Positions 34,551 to 45,316 are shown, counted from the first letter of the stretch. The stretch: DNA of 64,000 nucleotides from Ramazzottius varieornatus (GCA_001949185.1 BDGG01000005.1:2159249-2223248); one strand, 5' to 3'. Notes: generated by a model from the letters alone, not told the origin. Translations and numbers: made by a program.

Positions 34551-35191
34551 TATTGCTGGGATAAATGTGATATATCGTATCTTACCGAAATATATCACAT
34601 CACAGAGATTCGATTTGATAAAAATATCATATCGAAATATCGATATGGACGGAATATCGCTGAGCGGAATATGATAAATGAAAATATCATATCGCGGTAT
34701 ATCGATATATTTCTGATTTATCGATAAATCGCAAACCTGTACTTGAGAATCGGAACTTCGGACGTCAATACTCCGGTTCGGTACCGCGCAGGCAGCGCAG
34801 CCTCGCCCGTAATGCATCGCGCACATGCATCCAAGCTGACTTCGAAGATGTGAACAGTCAGCGTACCTCGGTGCGTAACGACAGACCTTGATAGATTGAG
34901 CAACGAACACATTCACGTACACGAAGACATCTGACTTTTGTTCGGACTCGAACGTAGTGAACGACAGCCGTTTGGTTTCTCTTTGGCTCTTCCTTGATTT
35001 CGATAGTTTTCAACAGGGCACTGGCTTGATATATCAATAACTGGCTGCAATAAAATTCGATATATCAACAATAAAACATCAGACGTATCATATCGAAAAA
35101 TCGAGACGTGGTTGATATCGAAAACGAAATATAGATATTGAAAGATATTTATCAGAAAACATCATATTTTATCGTAATTATCCCAGCACTA
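34551..35191. mobile_element. Palindromic GATA/TATC mosaic element, TIR TA(G/T)TGCTGGGATAA
   Basis: Left end tattgctgggataaatgtga and right end whose reverse complement starts tagtgctgggataattacga. The interior is dense in ATATCGATAT-like palindromes (34565-34735 and 35030-35180) around a unique core at 34740-35020. The same end motif, TAGTGCTGG, bounds the element at 38781. No transposase frame and no clear 8-bp duplication, so probably an old non-autonomous DNA element. Confidence 0.6.
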
Positions 35192-35282
35192 GATGGGAAT
35201 CCATAGTGGATAGTGCGTCAGAACGTGATTTAGATTACTTTATCTCCGTACCGTTTTGATCGATCAATAAGCAACCGTTATC

Positions 35283-35816
35283 TGTCTGTTATGGCGGATC
35301 CATCTAACCCATAGAAAGAAGAGCTGGTAAAGAAGCTGACATCTATGCTTCTGCCTTCCTCCGGAACCTACGACGAGCTTCTGGAAAGATACAGCACCGC
35401 GCTGGCAGAGTGCAAGGCGAGGTACAACCTCCCGTCATTGCACATATGGCCGACTCACAACCAGCCCACGGAACAGCAGCTTCTTCAGCTTGGACGCCAA
35501 GCTGAACAGATCAGATCAACAGATTAAAACCGTCAGAGCTGTGCAGGTAAGCCAGGATACCATCTTGGGGAGACTGTCATGGCTGGAGAACGTCCCCCAA
35601 CGGCTGCCTTTCCCGCCATATGAGCCTCCTGCCACTACGTGTAGTGTCCCCATTATGGTCCAGGCTACCGTCGCCGCAACGCCAGTCATGTCCCCAGACA
35701 AGCCTGTCATAGTTCCAATACTTGCTGCCGTCACAGCGCGAAGATCCCAACCATCCAAGATTCCTACTGTCTTGCGGAAATCAACCCGCGTTGTTGTGAG
35801 GTATGAAGAAGGCTGA
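35283..35816 (+). pseudogene. Broken unrecognised gene, coiled-coil-like (possibly gag-like)
   Basis: A frame opening at 35291 (MADPSNP) meets a TAG after seven codons, continues open as a Glu/Leu/Lys-rich helix (EELVKKLTSMLLPSSGTYDE), and stops at 35525-35527. A second frame shifted relative to it (35490-35816) carries on with SDQQIKTVRAVQVSQDTI, a Pro/Val-rich segment and an Arg-rich end. Together they look like one small protein with a nonsense codon and a frameshift. The helix-then-proline-rich layout is common in retrotransposon Gag proteins, but there is no zinc knuckle, protease or RT nearby, so that identity is only a possibility. Confidence 0.35.
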
Positions 35817-36868
35817 TGAAGAAAGTATTACAGCCAACCCGCTGCGAGCCATGGAGCCGCCGGGTCGTGACTTCGCCATTCGGGGTGTCCTGAGACACGT
35901 AATCGCTGAACAGCTGAAAGATTACAGTACCTGCAAAGCATTGGAGTAAATCCTTGCTTCGTCCGGATAGTTCCTGTCGGCTCTGGCGATACTAAGTCTC
36001 CCACTGTCGGTCGCATTGGAGTCCACGCGAGCGATGCGACCTTGTCCTGAAAGCCGAGAACTGGACGTCCAAAATCAACATCACACCTTGGAAGTTCGGA
36101 CTATAACTATGAACCGAACTGCTAACCAAATGTTTTCGCTGTGTGTTGTAAAGTTTCCTTTAGTCTCTCTTGCTGGCTTGCTGAACGGATCTAAACTGTT
36201 ACCTTGGACTTGAAGAATTGATCTTTATAACGATACTCTTCCCTAATCAACCGTTTGACTCTGTTTTGGTTACACTTTCCATCGCTGTGCTAAGTAAACT
36301 TTGATCCTCTCAACATCGAGGAGGTCGTTGACTAGATTGTCGAGGCTAATAAATTTCCTTCCTTCCTAGGAACATCGTAACATCAAAGGAATAAGTTCGT
36401 CTCGTAGCCCTGTGTGTTAAAAGAGTCGCACAATATTTACACATGACGTTTTCCATACGACGCTTTCGCTCGCAATCTCTATACTACCATAGTTCAATTA
36501 GGACAAGTGAAAATGGATGGCTCAGCAGCTGACTAGCTGAGGGTTTATACCCAAAATACTTCAGCTGGACCGGAAACCATTTTTACTATTCCCGCCTTTG
36601 CCAACGGGGTCACGAATAGCCCCAGGGTTATTCTCTCTTTGTTGTGCTTTTCGGCCTTGACCATGTCACGTGTGGAGTGGGCTTTCAAATTCTTGTTTTC
36701 GAATTTCGACTGACCACGCCGATCGATAAGGCTGTTTTTCGAGATTCCCATCAGCTTCCTGGCCAGTCTTGTTCTGCACTGTTCTGGTTTTCGCCAGCAG
36801 GTCGTTGGGGACTCTATCAGGAATCAGAACCTACTGGTTGGTTCATGGGTGAGAGGATGTACACGGCT

Positions 36869-36992
36869 CAAGTCCACTAGTACGTACATGTACAGCCAGC
36901 TGGCTCGTATGTATATGTACAGCTAGCTGCTCGTATGTACAAATACATTTACAGCCAGCTGGCTCGTATGTACAAGTACCTGTACAGTGATC
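36869..36992. repeat. Tandem repeat with core ACAGCCAGCTGGCTCGTATGTA
   Basis: Three to four diverged units, each with gtacag(c)cagctggctcg and tatgtac(a/t)(a/t)gtac. Each unit contains two palindromes (CCAGCTGG and GTACATGTAC-like). Unit length varies from about 36 to 42 bases. Confidence 0.8.
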
Positions 36993-37839
36993 TATATGGT
37001 CAACATCGGTTCAAGTGGGGAGTCCCGACTCAGAGCGCAGGTGAACCAGGATCGCTGGCCCCTGAGTGTTGAGCTTCAACCTTGCCGCGAGTCGAATGGG
37101 TTCGTCCGGACAGACAATGCGTTCTCCCTAGGCGCCCAAACAAGTCTTCGCTTATAATATACCGTTTATGACCACATGCTTGAACTGTTGACGGAGATAT
37201 GCTGGGTGAAGGTAGCAAAAATGATGATGCAATACTGAGTCTTTGGCAAGAGCTAGTCAACCCCCGTCAAGATTTTACAGTCGCGTTCATGGTTTTCAGT
37301 CGACTGGCCAACTGAGGTGTGAGGAAAAAGGTGAGCGACTGAATTTCTGTTAGGCTGTTGGTGGGACTCGATGGAAAAGAAGCAAAGGAAGGGGATCATC
37401 CCCTTGTGCTTCTTGACCATGTCTTTGCGAGAAAGCAAATTGGACCTAATCCATTTCTGTCCACGTTGAACCCGTCATCAAGCCAAAATGGCACTTTTGT
37501 AATGATCAGCCATGTATTCGGCACGTGAGCCCTATAAATGTTGTTCGGCGATCCTTTCGCCCGTTAACCCTTCGACACTTGGGCCGTGTTCATTTAGTGG
37601 TAGGCTACTAGGTCGTTATGAGGATTATGATGAACCAGCGTTCATAAAGGCGATTATGTTCAACCCAGCAGTGGGTTACTCATAACAACCCAAAAATCGT
37701 TCACAAGTCGAAAAATTATGCGATGAGTCATTTCAACCCCGTTTCATCTAACCTCGTCGCCGACTACGTCGACTTTGTGAACGCGTCAGGGTAGGCAACC
37801 AGCGTAGCCAACCAACTCCATTATAAAGCGCCTACCAGA

Positions 37840-37865
37840 GCTACTAGCCAAAAACGGCTAGTAGC
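37840..37865. repeat. Perfect 10-bp hairpin GCTACTAGCC / GGCTAGTAGC
   Basis: gctactagcc, a six-base loop (aaaaac), then ggctagtagc. Could be the centre of a fold-back element; nothing else is known. Confidence 0.75.
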
Positions 37866-38189
37866 TTTCTACCCAGCACTGGAGAGTGCGACTGATGATG
37901 CGTTTTATCTCTCCACCGAGTTATCATTTTTCTCCTTATCTCTTCCAATGTGAGGATGGAGCTCCCGAATGATCAGTTTGATCCAGTCAGGGTGCAAACA
38001 CCGAGACGAGAGCAAAAGGGAAAGCAATCCGTCTTGTTGGGACGATAAGGGAGAAATGGTGCGAATAGGAATCGCTAATGTTAAGCAAAGCTCGAAAGTA
38101 ACTAGCGAGGTTGCGATTGCTGGTTTTGTGAACGCTGGTTCGTCGCAAAGATTTCGGTTTACTGTGGGGTTGATTGAAGAGCTCAGAAT

Positions 38190-39420
38190 TGTTCAATGTT
38201 AAGAGCAACACAAAGCCGCTCTGCACCCGGGTTCGCAGACCACGCGCTCTGGAGCCAATGTTGGTAGATGATACTGAACGACCATGGGATTACGGTGACG
38301 GCGACGAAGAGGAACCTCCTGCATGCGAAGAAGACGAAAGCCAAGATACAGATTTGCCAAACGGACTTCCGGAGGCGGACGTCGAAGACACCAAAGAGAC
38401 CGGACTGGGGATGGTCGGCCGGACTGCTCCAAACAGTCAAGAATCCGAGGTATGACTACTTCCGGCCTGTTTGGGAATTTGCCATCACCCGCATAATTAT
38501 TAAGCATTAAATATTTCGATTAAACTGGGTGGATGCAGATTTGGCGAGCTGAAATTTTGTACTTCTAATTCACAGACTAGTGAAAGTGACGATGTGTCTG
38601 ATCTGAGTTCCTGCTGGTATAAAGACTACAAGGAAGCAAGTCCGCGGTGTTTCAACAAAATGTTGACTAGTGGAACTTTCCTGCCTCATGGCTACAATGC
38701 GTGGCTAACTCGGCGTAACCAGAACCGTGACACAAAACGAAAAATCCCGGGGACCCAAATCCCGTATGAATGGTTCAGATTAGTGCTGGCAAAAATACGA
38801 TAAAATTCGATACGATATTTTTCGATACAATATCGGCGGATATTTTATCGCGGTCTTCGATATTCATTCGATATCGATATTTCTGTACGATATTTTTCCG
38901 TTACCGCACGTTCGATATATCGGCGATACGATATCGCCGAATACTACATTGCATTATTCGATACGAGTTTCATATCTATATTTTCGATACGATAGCTGCC
39001 GCATATTTTATCGCAAAGATTCGATATATTTCGATACGATATCGGTATACCGTATCGTTGCCAGCACTACGAACGGGATCTTGGTCTGCCACAACTGCCC
39101 TCATCTCTAGGTATATCGCTCGTGTGTATCGTGTGGTACGATAGCGATATCGTGGGATACACTATATCGGCTTATTACGGTCAATGGATAACATAGTTTA
39201 CTCTGCAGAACAGTACCCAACAAAGCTTACAGCAGTGTGCGAACGGTAACCCGATCTTCCACTGCATATTTTTTTCAGAGGACCTGCAGACGTCTCACGA
39301 CCTATATGAGCTGCTGGAGGACTTTGATCTGACTATCTTCGACGAATAAATACCAGTTGGCGCCGAAGAGCTCGAAAATCTTATCCTTAGACTGGACGAA
39401 TTCTTCTTTGGGGGAGACGA
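38190..39420 (+). CDS. Unrecognised acidic protein, partial model with in-frame stop
   Basis: Two exons join in phase: one ending at 38449 (gaatccgag|gtatga) with an acidic Asp/Glu-rich segment (WDYGDGDEEEPPACEEDES), and 38576 onward (TSESDDVSDLSSCWYKDYKE ... SPRCFNKMLTSGTFLPHGYN). A mosaic element at 38781-39069 interrupts what follows. A third exon after tttttttcag (39280) can continue from a donor at 38713 region and reads YELLEDFDLTIFDE, a TAA at 39347-39349, then in the same frame GAEELENLILRLDEFF and an acidic end with TAG. The second half looks coding too, so the TAA may be a true stop, readthrough or decay. No domain is recognised and the 5' end is unknown. Confidence 0.35.
38781..39069. 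mobile_element. Palindromic GATA/TATC mosaic MITE, TIR TAGTGCTGGCAA
   Basis: The 289-bp element starts tagtgctggcaaaaatacga and ends with the reverse complement tatcgttgccagcacta. The whole interior is a mosaic of cgatacgata and atatcg motifs, so it can fold along most of its length. Shares the TAGTGCTGG end with the element at 34551-35191. Flanking octamers (gttcagat, cgaacggg) do not match, so the insertion is old or the border is imprecise. Confidence 0.68.
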
Positions 39421-39429
39421 CGACGAATA

Positions 39430-40370
39430 GTTCATGACGCTTTCGGCTGTTGCGAGACGGAATGATTGACTTTCGTTAATGTTGCACTTTTGGAAGAATG
39501 TATTGTGTATTGTCAGCCCACGTCGTATCAAATCTGTATTCGGTGATGTGGGATTCATAATATCGTCGGAAGACAATCGTTCATGTCTCCAATTCTTAGT
39601 TTTCGCGGAAACGGTAATGCCTCCAGTTTCTCTCACTGCGATGGTATGACTTTATATTAGCAGCCATAGCATGGTTACGAATCTCAGAAAGACCGTGGTT
39701 TGGTATCATAACATGGTGTGAGAAACTTATCGGTATCCGATCAGAGTACGTCACACAGGCCTCGGCGATATGCTCGAAGCTGATTCATTATGTTTCAGAC
39801 AAATTTTGCAGCCGTGTTTCAACAGTGACGGAAAGCAAAACACAAAGCTCGGCTGTTGTCATCACTCGGAAGATATACTTTCGATTTTGTTTTCAGGTGT
39901 TATTGATGATACTAGGCTATGTGATTACCTCTACCGTTAAAAATAACGTGATTTTGTTTTGCATCACACACTTAGGTTTCGGTTTATTGGTTTAAAGTTC
40001 ATTAGCACGGGAACTTGCCCCATCAAGGCCACAGGACATCACAATATCGGTAGAATACAGTCGGAAAAGAGTATCATTTGTAAAGTTAGCATTTCAGGGC
40101 TGGCATATGTTGATTTTGCCACTTTGGCTGCTTAGCCATCTTTCTTCGTCAGAGGACGGTTTCTCAGTCCGAGCTCAAGCCAACAGGGATTCTGAGACTG
40201 TCGGCTACCGGATCCACTCACTAAGGAGTTTACCCGGGTCCATGGTTCCTTTTGCAATCAACCTTGCTAGGCCAACATTAGAATGGCTGTCGCAGGAGGG
40301 CTTCGTATACCACTCTTCCCTAAATGTTTGTCTTGACCACCCTTTGCTTACAATAATCAACGGAAAGAGA
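39430..40370. other. Intergenic, nothing supported
   Basis: A minus-strand Ser/Arg frame at 39295-39636 is the shadow of the acidic plus-strand frame. The rest holds short frames only; 40107-40382 may be the degraded 3' flank of the LINE. Confidence 0.4.
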
Positions 40371-42130
40371 TCAGAACAATAAGTCAGAAGGAAAAAGTCG
40401 GTTTAGCAAAGGAAAAGACTTCCAGTCAACAGACTCAAGAGCTAGCTCAAATTTCCACTTAGTTTCATAGGCAGCAACTGGGAAGTTCAGCGAGTTCCAC
40501 AAGCTACACATTATCCCGACGAAGGAGTCGGGACTGGTGAGTAACTTTCGACCATTCAGGAAGGAGCCAGTGGGCTGAACGGGACAGGGATGCGTGCGTA
40601 TTCTGTCCTGACTTCGCGTTGAGGACGAGGGACCAAAACCCTCTGGAATTGTTAAGGGCTGGAAAAGACAAGAACCCAACGGCACCGTACCAACAATAAG
40701 TTTGTAAACAAGAGATAGTGACAGTTTTATCCGCCGAATCAACTGGCTATTCCATTCAACTTCCAAGGCATTAGAGTGATACCGTTCGGGATCAGACCAG
40801 CTAGGGTTATCACCAAGCCGAACTGTGCGGAGAAACTTACCAGCGCACTTTTCAATTTCTCTGAGGGTACCTACCAGCGACGACCACACAACCGATGGAC
40901 AATAGTCAAGTAAAGATTGCACTAGTGTATTAAACAGCCTGATGCGTGCTGCCGAGTTCCTGTACTTGAACAAGGAATTCAAATGTCGGCGATATTGTCT
41001 AGATCCGATTGGAAAATAGGATGATCACTGTCGGTCTCTTGTGGACGGGAAACTAAAATATCACCTGCGAAAAGACTGAGACAAGTGCCAGGCGATACAA
41101 CAGTATTTATATCAGACATCAGAGCAATAAATAAGATCGGACCAAGAACAGATCCTTGAGGGACTCCGCTTGTTACGGTAAGTAACCACCTGTCGTCGGT
41201 TCGACAGATAGCTCTCTACCAATCTTCTGCACTGAATTGGGACTCCAAACATCTCTAACTTCTGTAACATCACTTTGTGATCGACCCGACCAAACGCTTT
41301 CGTGCAGTGCGAAAACACTGCATCGATCTCAACCTTGCTGTGATTTACGTCTGCCCAGAACTGGATTATCAGTAGACTAGCGAGCTCCGTTGAGTGACCC
41401 TCACGAAAACCGAACTGATTACTCCCAAATGCATTCCTGCCTTCCAGAAAATTACGGAGTCGTTTACCGATTACCTTTTCAAAACACTTGGATATTGGGT
41501 GTAAGATGGAGACGGATCTCCACGAAGAAACCGAAGTTGGGTCCTTCGAGATTTTCGGAACAGCAGTGACATAATGGGTTTTCCAGAAATCAGGGAAATA
41601 CCCAGCGCTGCAACACAAGTTAAACAATTTCGTGAGAGCTGGAAATAGAGCATTACCTGTGCGTTGTGGAAGTTCTACAGTAACTTTGAAGGGTCCGTTT
41701 GACTTCTTTGAGTCCATACAGTTAAGCGCTTCTCGCACCTCATCTTCACTAATCAGTTTCCACTGCGGATCTGGCTCTTCCAATAAGAGGGGCCGGCTGA
41801 TGGACGCAGTGTTCAGTGCAAGGCAGCATGCCGCACACGAAAGCGGAGTTAAGAAGCTCCGCTCGCTTGGTGTCGTCGTAGTGAAGTAGACCGTTGGAAT
41901 CGCTGATGGGTGGGAGTGGCTTCTTGTCGAAGCTTGTGCAGACGCAGTTCCAGAACTTCTTACTGTCCCGACGGGAGGCAGTTGCGATGTCGAGCAAGTT
42001 CCTTGTTTCGATTTTCTCAATAGCTGCTTCGAGTTTCTTTGAGTGATCTTTCCACGCTCGCCGTAATGCATCTTACAGCGGTTGAACCTTGCACCGATTG
42101 AATCTTTTAAACGCGGCGTCTCTCACTTGT
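40371..42130 (-). mobile_element. CR1/Jockey-type LINE, 5'-truncated and inactive
   Basis: A non-LTR retrotransposon reverse transcriptase is readable on the minus strand in pieces. From 42071 down: EVREALNCMDSKKSNGP, a palm region VPKISKDPTSVSSWRSVSIL, FEKVIGKRLRNFLE, QFGFREGHSTE, then CTKAFGRVDHKVMLQKLEMFGVP (the DFSKAFDxVDH motif with Asp-Phe-Ser replaced), SYLSNRRQVV. After a frameshift near 41175 comes GVPQGSVLGPILF, and the catalytic box reads LFAGDILV where active elements have FADD or YADD. The thumb and C-terminal part (LFNTLVQSLLDYC, WNSLNFPVAAYE) ends with TAA at 40371. The endonuclease domain is absent. Mutated catalytic Asp and the frameshift make it a dead copy. Confidence 0.88.
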
Positions 42131-42573
42131 CTTAACTACACAATTTCTTTTGGAAATGCGTGGTGGTTGCGTTTTTCTTCGCGCGTGACGTACCGGTGAT
42201 AGGAAGAAGTTATCTCTACCAGAGCGTCTACATTCACTACATTTACGACCGAAGTTTAGAACCGTTCAGAAATCTGCCAGTTCGTGTGCTTGTAACAGTG
42301 GTTGCTAGTTCTGACACAAACATATACCATATAAAACATATAATTATCAAAAACCTGACTACATACCACATAAGGAAGTGAATAAACACATCTCGCCCCA
42401 GTCACTGTGGTGCCATCTAGCCCCCCACAAAATTTCTAGCGGACATGTTCACTTATGTCAGTTTTCGTTTAGTGTGTTTCTTAATATCATAGACCTCTCA
42501 TCTCCTTCCCTTCTCTTCCCTCCCTTTCCTTTGTTCTGTTTGAGTCTGCCAGTACCATGGCGGCAATGTAAAG
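42072..42573. other. Possible 5' exons of the LDLa gene; nothing certain
   Basis: A pyrimidine-rich tract at 42500-42545 precedes the LDLa exon. No upstream exon or start codon could be tied to it. Confidence 0.3.
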
Positions 42574-43064
42574 GTGCCTCACTGCCAATTTCGCGATTGC
42601 GGCAGAGAAGGTCTGTGATCTCTCCGATGATTGTCCTGGAGGAGAGAATGAGTTTAGGTGCTTCCGAGGAAACTCCTCCTGTAAGTGCTCCTTTCCCTTT
42701 GTATACACTGCTGTACGTATCTGGAACGAGTTTATAGTTGTGCCTTTCCTTACAGATGTCTCTAAGAATCTGTCCGAACAATGGCCTGGCGCAACTGCGA
42801 ACACGGTTCCCGACACGTACAGTCCGAGCTGGTTGATTGCGGCAGTGGTTGGCTGGGGCTTACTAGCTTTCGCTGGTGATGGTTCTGCTGTGCCACAAAT
42901 ACCTCGGAGGCTGGTTCGTCACCAAAGCTCGTCAGCTGGATTTCTTCCTGACCACTGGAAGAATGCCCACCCAATCCGATCAGGAGGACATCGAGATGGC
43001 TGGACGTGGTACGCCCGTCAATGCGCCGGAATACCTTCATCTCTATGTGATTACCCTCAATTAA
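42574..43064 (+). CDS. LDL-receptor class A / single-pass membrane protein, frameshifted
   Basis: Exon 42574-42680 encodes CLTANFAIAAEKVCDLSDDC followed by PGGENEFRC: the C-D-x-x-D-C-x-x-G-x-x-E-x-x-C half of an LDLa repeat, whose acidic residues bind calcium. It ends at cct|gtaagt in phase 1. Exon 42756-43064 continues with an Asn/Ser/Thr-rich juxtamembrane part (contains an NLS sequon) and a hydrophobic span SWLIAAVVGWGLLAFA. The frame then shifts by one base near 42870; the +1 frame reads MVLLCHKYLGGWFVTKARQL and runs as a Gln/Asp/Glu-rich cytoplasmic tail to TAA at 43062-43064. The two frames fit one transmembrane protein, so I suspect an indel (assembly error or mutation). 5' exons are missing from my model. 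Confidence 0.5.
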
Positions 43065-43312
43065 CTACGGGTTAATGTTTTTCATTTGACTTGTGATAGA
43101 GTGTACATTTGTTTCCCAGGTATTTGTTTCGACTGATTGTAGTTTAGAGTATCTGATCATTCTGGTGACCAAAAACAGCGCAGCCCGCACTTCCAGCGTG
43201 CTTCTATACCTTTGCCACGGTATCTCCGGGCCGCCCCCGGAAATGCAAAAAATAACAGATAGTTGGCGACAAAACGCCGCCGCTGCCTACAAATGAACAC
43301 CATCTCGAGGAG

Positions 43313-44313
43313 ATGTTGACGAAACTGGTGCCGAAGAAACAGCACCTGGGCAAGGGCTATCATCACTTGAAGGAGCACTGCCGGAAACAGGCCGAAGTAA
43401 GTCTTGCTGTCACTGACCGATGTCCGGTTCATTCCGTCCGTTCAAAACAGGTGGACCGTTAGAACGGTTCCTCTCTAGGTCAAAGCTTGTCGGGTAGCAT
43501 GGAAGACGTGCCCGCGTTATGTATGGATGGATGTCTTGTGGGCACTGGACGTGAAAACTTATCGCCGGCTGTCCAAGTATCACATTAAGGAGCTCGGTAA
43601 ACACGGTACACACCGACAAGATTGTCTTCCCAAGCGGCACACTTTCTAAGTCTTATGGACAGAATGCGTGCACTGCTCAGTGACAGCGAAACGACCGCGT
43701 CGACCGTCGAGCTAGGGTGAGCTTAATCCCAAAACAACAGCACTCCGAGGAGCAGACTGGCGTGTGTTTGAGGCTGTGTTACTTGTTCCGCAGGGTGTCA
43801 CGAGGCTGGCAACGCCTCTTACAAAACGTCTCACGGATGAATAACGGAATTTTCTACCTGGTTTTTCCCAGGTCGGTTGACTTTCTACACTTCCTCCGAG
43901 TTTTTCCCAATGGACATCAACTGTGGAGGGTTTAGCATGCCATTCTAAATGGTGATACCCTAATTTCCGAGCCGTATTCTATGTGTGAGTACGGCAAACC
44001 GTGTTGGTAGTACTGTCAGTACTGGAGAACAAACCAAACAAAGGACAGCGGGAAGAAGGAACGAGGCGTCCGAGATTACGAATTGTGGGTCCAGGTCTTC
44101 GGAGTGTCAGAGCTGAGCATCGTCAAGAAGGTACACTTCCGCACAAACACGCGCTACATTCTACCCCTCCGATACTGGTTAGGTGTCGAGGAAGACTCGT
44201 ATAAAATGCGTTGGGGAAATGCCGATAGACTCAAAATAATGAGACAACAGCAAAATTCTCAGAGTTTGTGCACTACTATGAAGCACCATGGTGCTTTCCA
44301 TCCACTTCTGTGA
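43313..44313 (+). pseudogene. Diverged paralogue of the F-box-like gene, probably decayed
   Basis: Parallels the gene at 26379-27233 exon by exon. Exon 1 (43313-43396) ends HCRKQAE like RTRKLAE, exon 2 (43479-43576, also 98 bases) reads WMDVLWALDVKTYRRLSK, exon 3 (from 43794) reads VSRGWQRLLQNVSRMNNGIF and FPNGHQLW before an in-frame TAG at 43933-43935. The roughly 60-residue middle segment of the other copy is missing. The C-terminal block resumes about 44049-44313 (ELWVQVFGVSELSIVKKVHF, YWLGVEEDSYKMRW). No splice between exon 3 and this block keeps phase, so the copy is likely a pseudogene, or an extra exon lies in between. Intron 2 carries a fold-back copy that the first gene lacks. Confidence 0.55.
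43595..43682. repeat. Fold-back repeat family inside the F-box paralogue
   Basis: gagctcggtaaacacggtac, then accgacaagattgtcttccc, aagcggcacactttctaag. The right arm (aatgcgtgcac) is degraded. Confidence 0.6.
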
Positions 44314-44464
44314 ATCTTTCTAATTTGAAATCTCTCTCTGCTTCCTCAGACAGGTAACCTATCGCAGATTAATCACTAAAGAAGAAAATGATTTCAAAAT
44401 TTTTACATATTTTAATCACGTGCATGCTCAGATTTTCGTTCTTTTATTGTGATATGCTCATGGC

Positions 44465-44560
44465 TGTTTTCTCAGGAGGCGCATGCACCCACCCAATAGA
44501 ATGGCAACGTGCGCCACTCGGGATAAGGTATTTGTAGGTTTCGATAGCCGGCCTCCCATA
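44465..44560. repeat. Fold-back repeat family, degraded copy downstream of TMEM138
   Basis: aggaggcgcatgcaccc ... acgtgcgccactcggg, then tttgtaggtttcgatagccgg. Lies in the 3' flank of TMEM138. Confidence 0.55.
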
Positions 44561-44791
44561 TTTACTGATATATATGCGGTTCAACCATGATCTAGTTCGA
44601 GCAGAGAAAAGTAGACTACGAAGGCTCGCCATTTATACTGTCACTTGTCTGCAAGAATGGGATCGGTGGTTCGCGACCTCCCGTCAAACTACTGAACCGA
44701 GTATGTAAACGCACGACGGGAAATTATGGGGCCGGCAAAAAATACCCGTCGTGCGTGTACTCTTTGTTGATCTGAAATCGTTGTCCTCTCG

Positions 44792-45316
44792 TTATCCACG
44801 GAGTTGGATCGAAGAAACTATTTGCACGGATCGGTTTGGTCCATCGACATCCTTGACCAGTGGACGCTTGTCCAGCATGCTGACGTTCCTGTGAGTCCTG
44901 GACAAAATCTTCCGGAGATACACGTAATAATACACATAACTAAATAATCTTTGTACTGTAAACAGGGCTCGGTAACCAGGAAGGAACGGGACAGATGAAT
45001 CGTTCTGGTACCAGGCAGTTATGACCCACACGTGCATTCCCAAGGTAAGCCCGAAGTAGATGAACCAGCAAAGAACGATACCGCCGAAGAGGCGAAAGAC
45101 AGGCTGAAGAAGCCCACTGACGTAGTACCAGGATGAACAGAACAGGGCGCAGAAGGAGCCAGCGGCAAGAAGGAGGACGACATCCTGGACGATGTAAATG
45201 GCGACCTGGACTTGAGGCTGTAAGTAGAAGATTCCGACAATGGTGTTGAAAACGATGTCGGCAACCAGGAGAAGCAGTTGTAAAACGAGAGCAATCGCCA
45301 CGATATTAATCAACAT
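44792..45316 (-). CDS. TMEM138: Transmembrane protein 138, ciliary transition zone
   Basis: Single-exon 174-residue protein with four hydrophobic spans: IVAIALVLQLLLLVADIVF, VAIYIVQDVVLLLAAGSF, GIVLCWFIYFGLTLGMHVWV and a last span around LFTVQRLFSYVYYYVYLR. It aligns with vertebrate TMEM138 at the FIIQD-type motif (YIVQDVVLL), the FxLxLxxHVWV motif and the FVFQRL-type motif (FTVQRLFSY). The C-terminal tail is longer and basic. TMEM138 is a tetraspan protein of the ciliary transition zone; human mutations cause Joubert syndrome 16. It is transcribed away from AHI1, another Joubert gene, with only about 1 kb between the starts. The ATG at 45316 overlaps the stop of a 43-codon upstream frame. 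Confidence 0.9.
   Translation of the reverse strand: MLINIVAIALVLQLLLLVADIVFNTIVGIFYLQPQVQVAIYIVQDVVLLLAAGSFCALFCSSWYYVSGLLQPVFRLFGGIVLCWFIYFGLTLGMHVWVITAWYQNDSSVPFLPGYRALFTVQRLFSYVYYYVYLRKILSRTHRNVSMLDKRPLVKDVDGPNRSVQIVSSIQLRG

Larger units (their letters stand above)
35830..38190. other. Intergenic stretch with tandem repeats and a hairpin
   Basis: No supported gene in about 2.3 kb. It contains the 36869-36992 tandem repeat and a near-perfect hairpin at 37840-37865. 37600-37900 has the flavour of an old transposon but no boundaries could be fixed. Confidence 0.35.

Noticed and set aside
39295-39636. Ser/Arg-rich minus-strand frame
   Set aside because: It is the antisense of the Asp/Glu/Leu-rich plus-strand frame and has no independent support.
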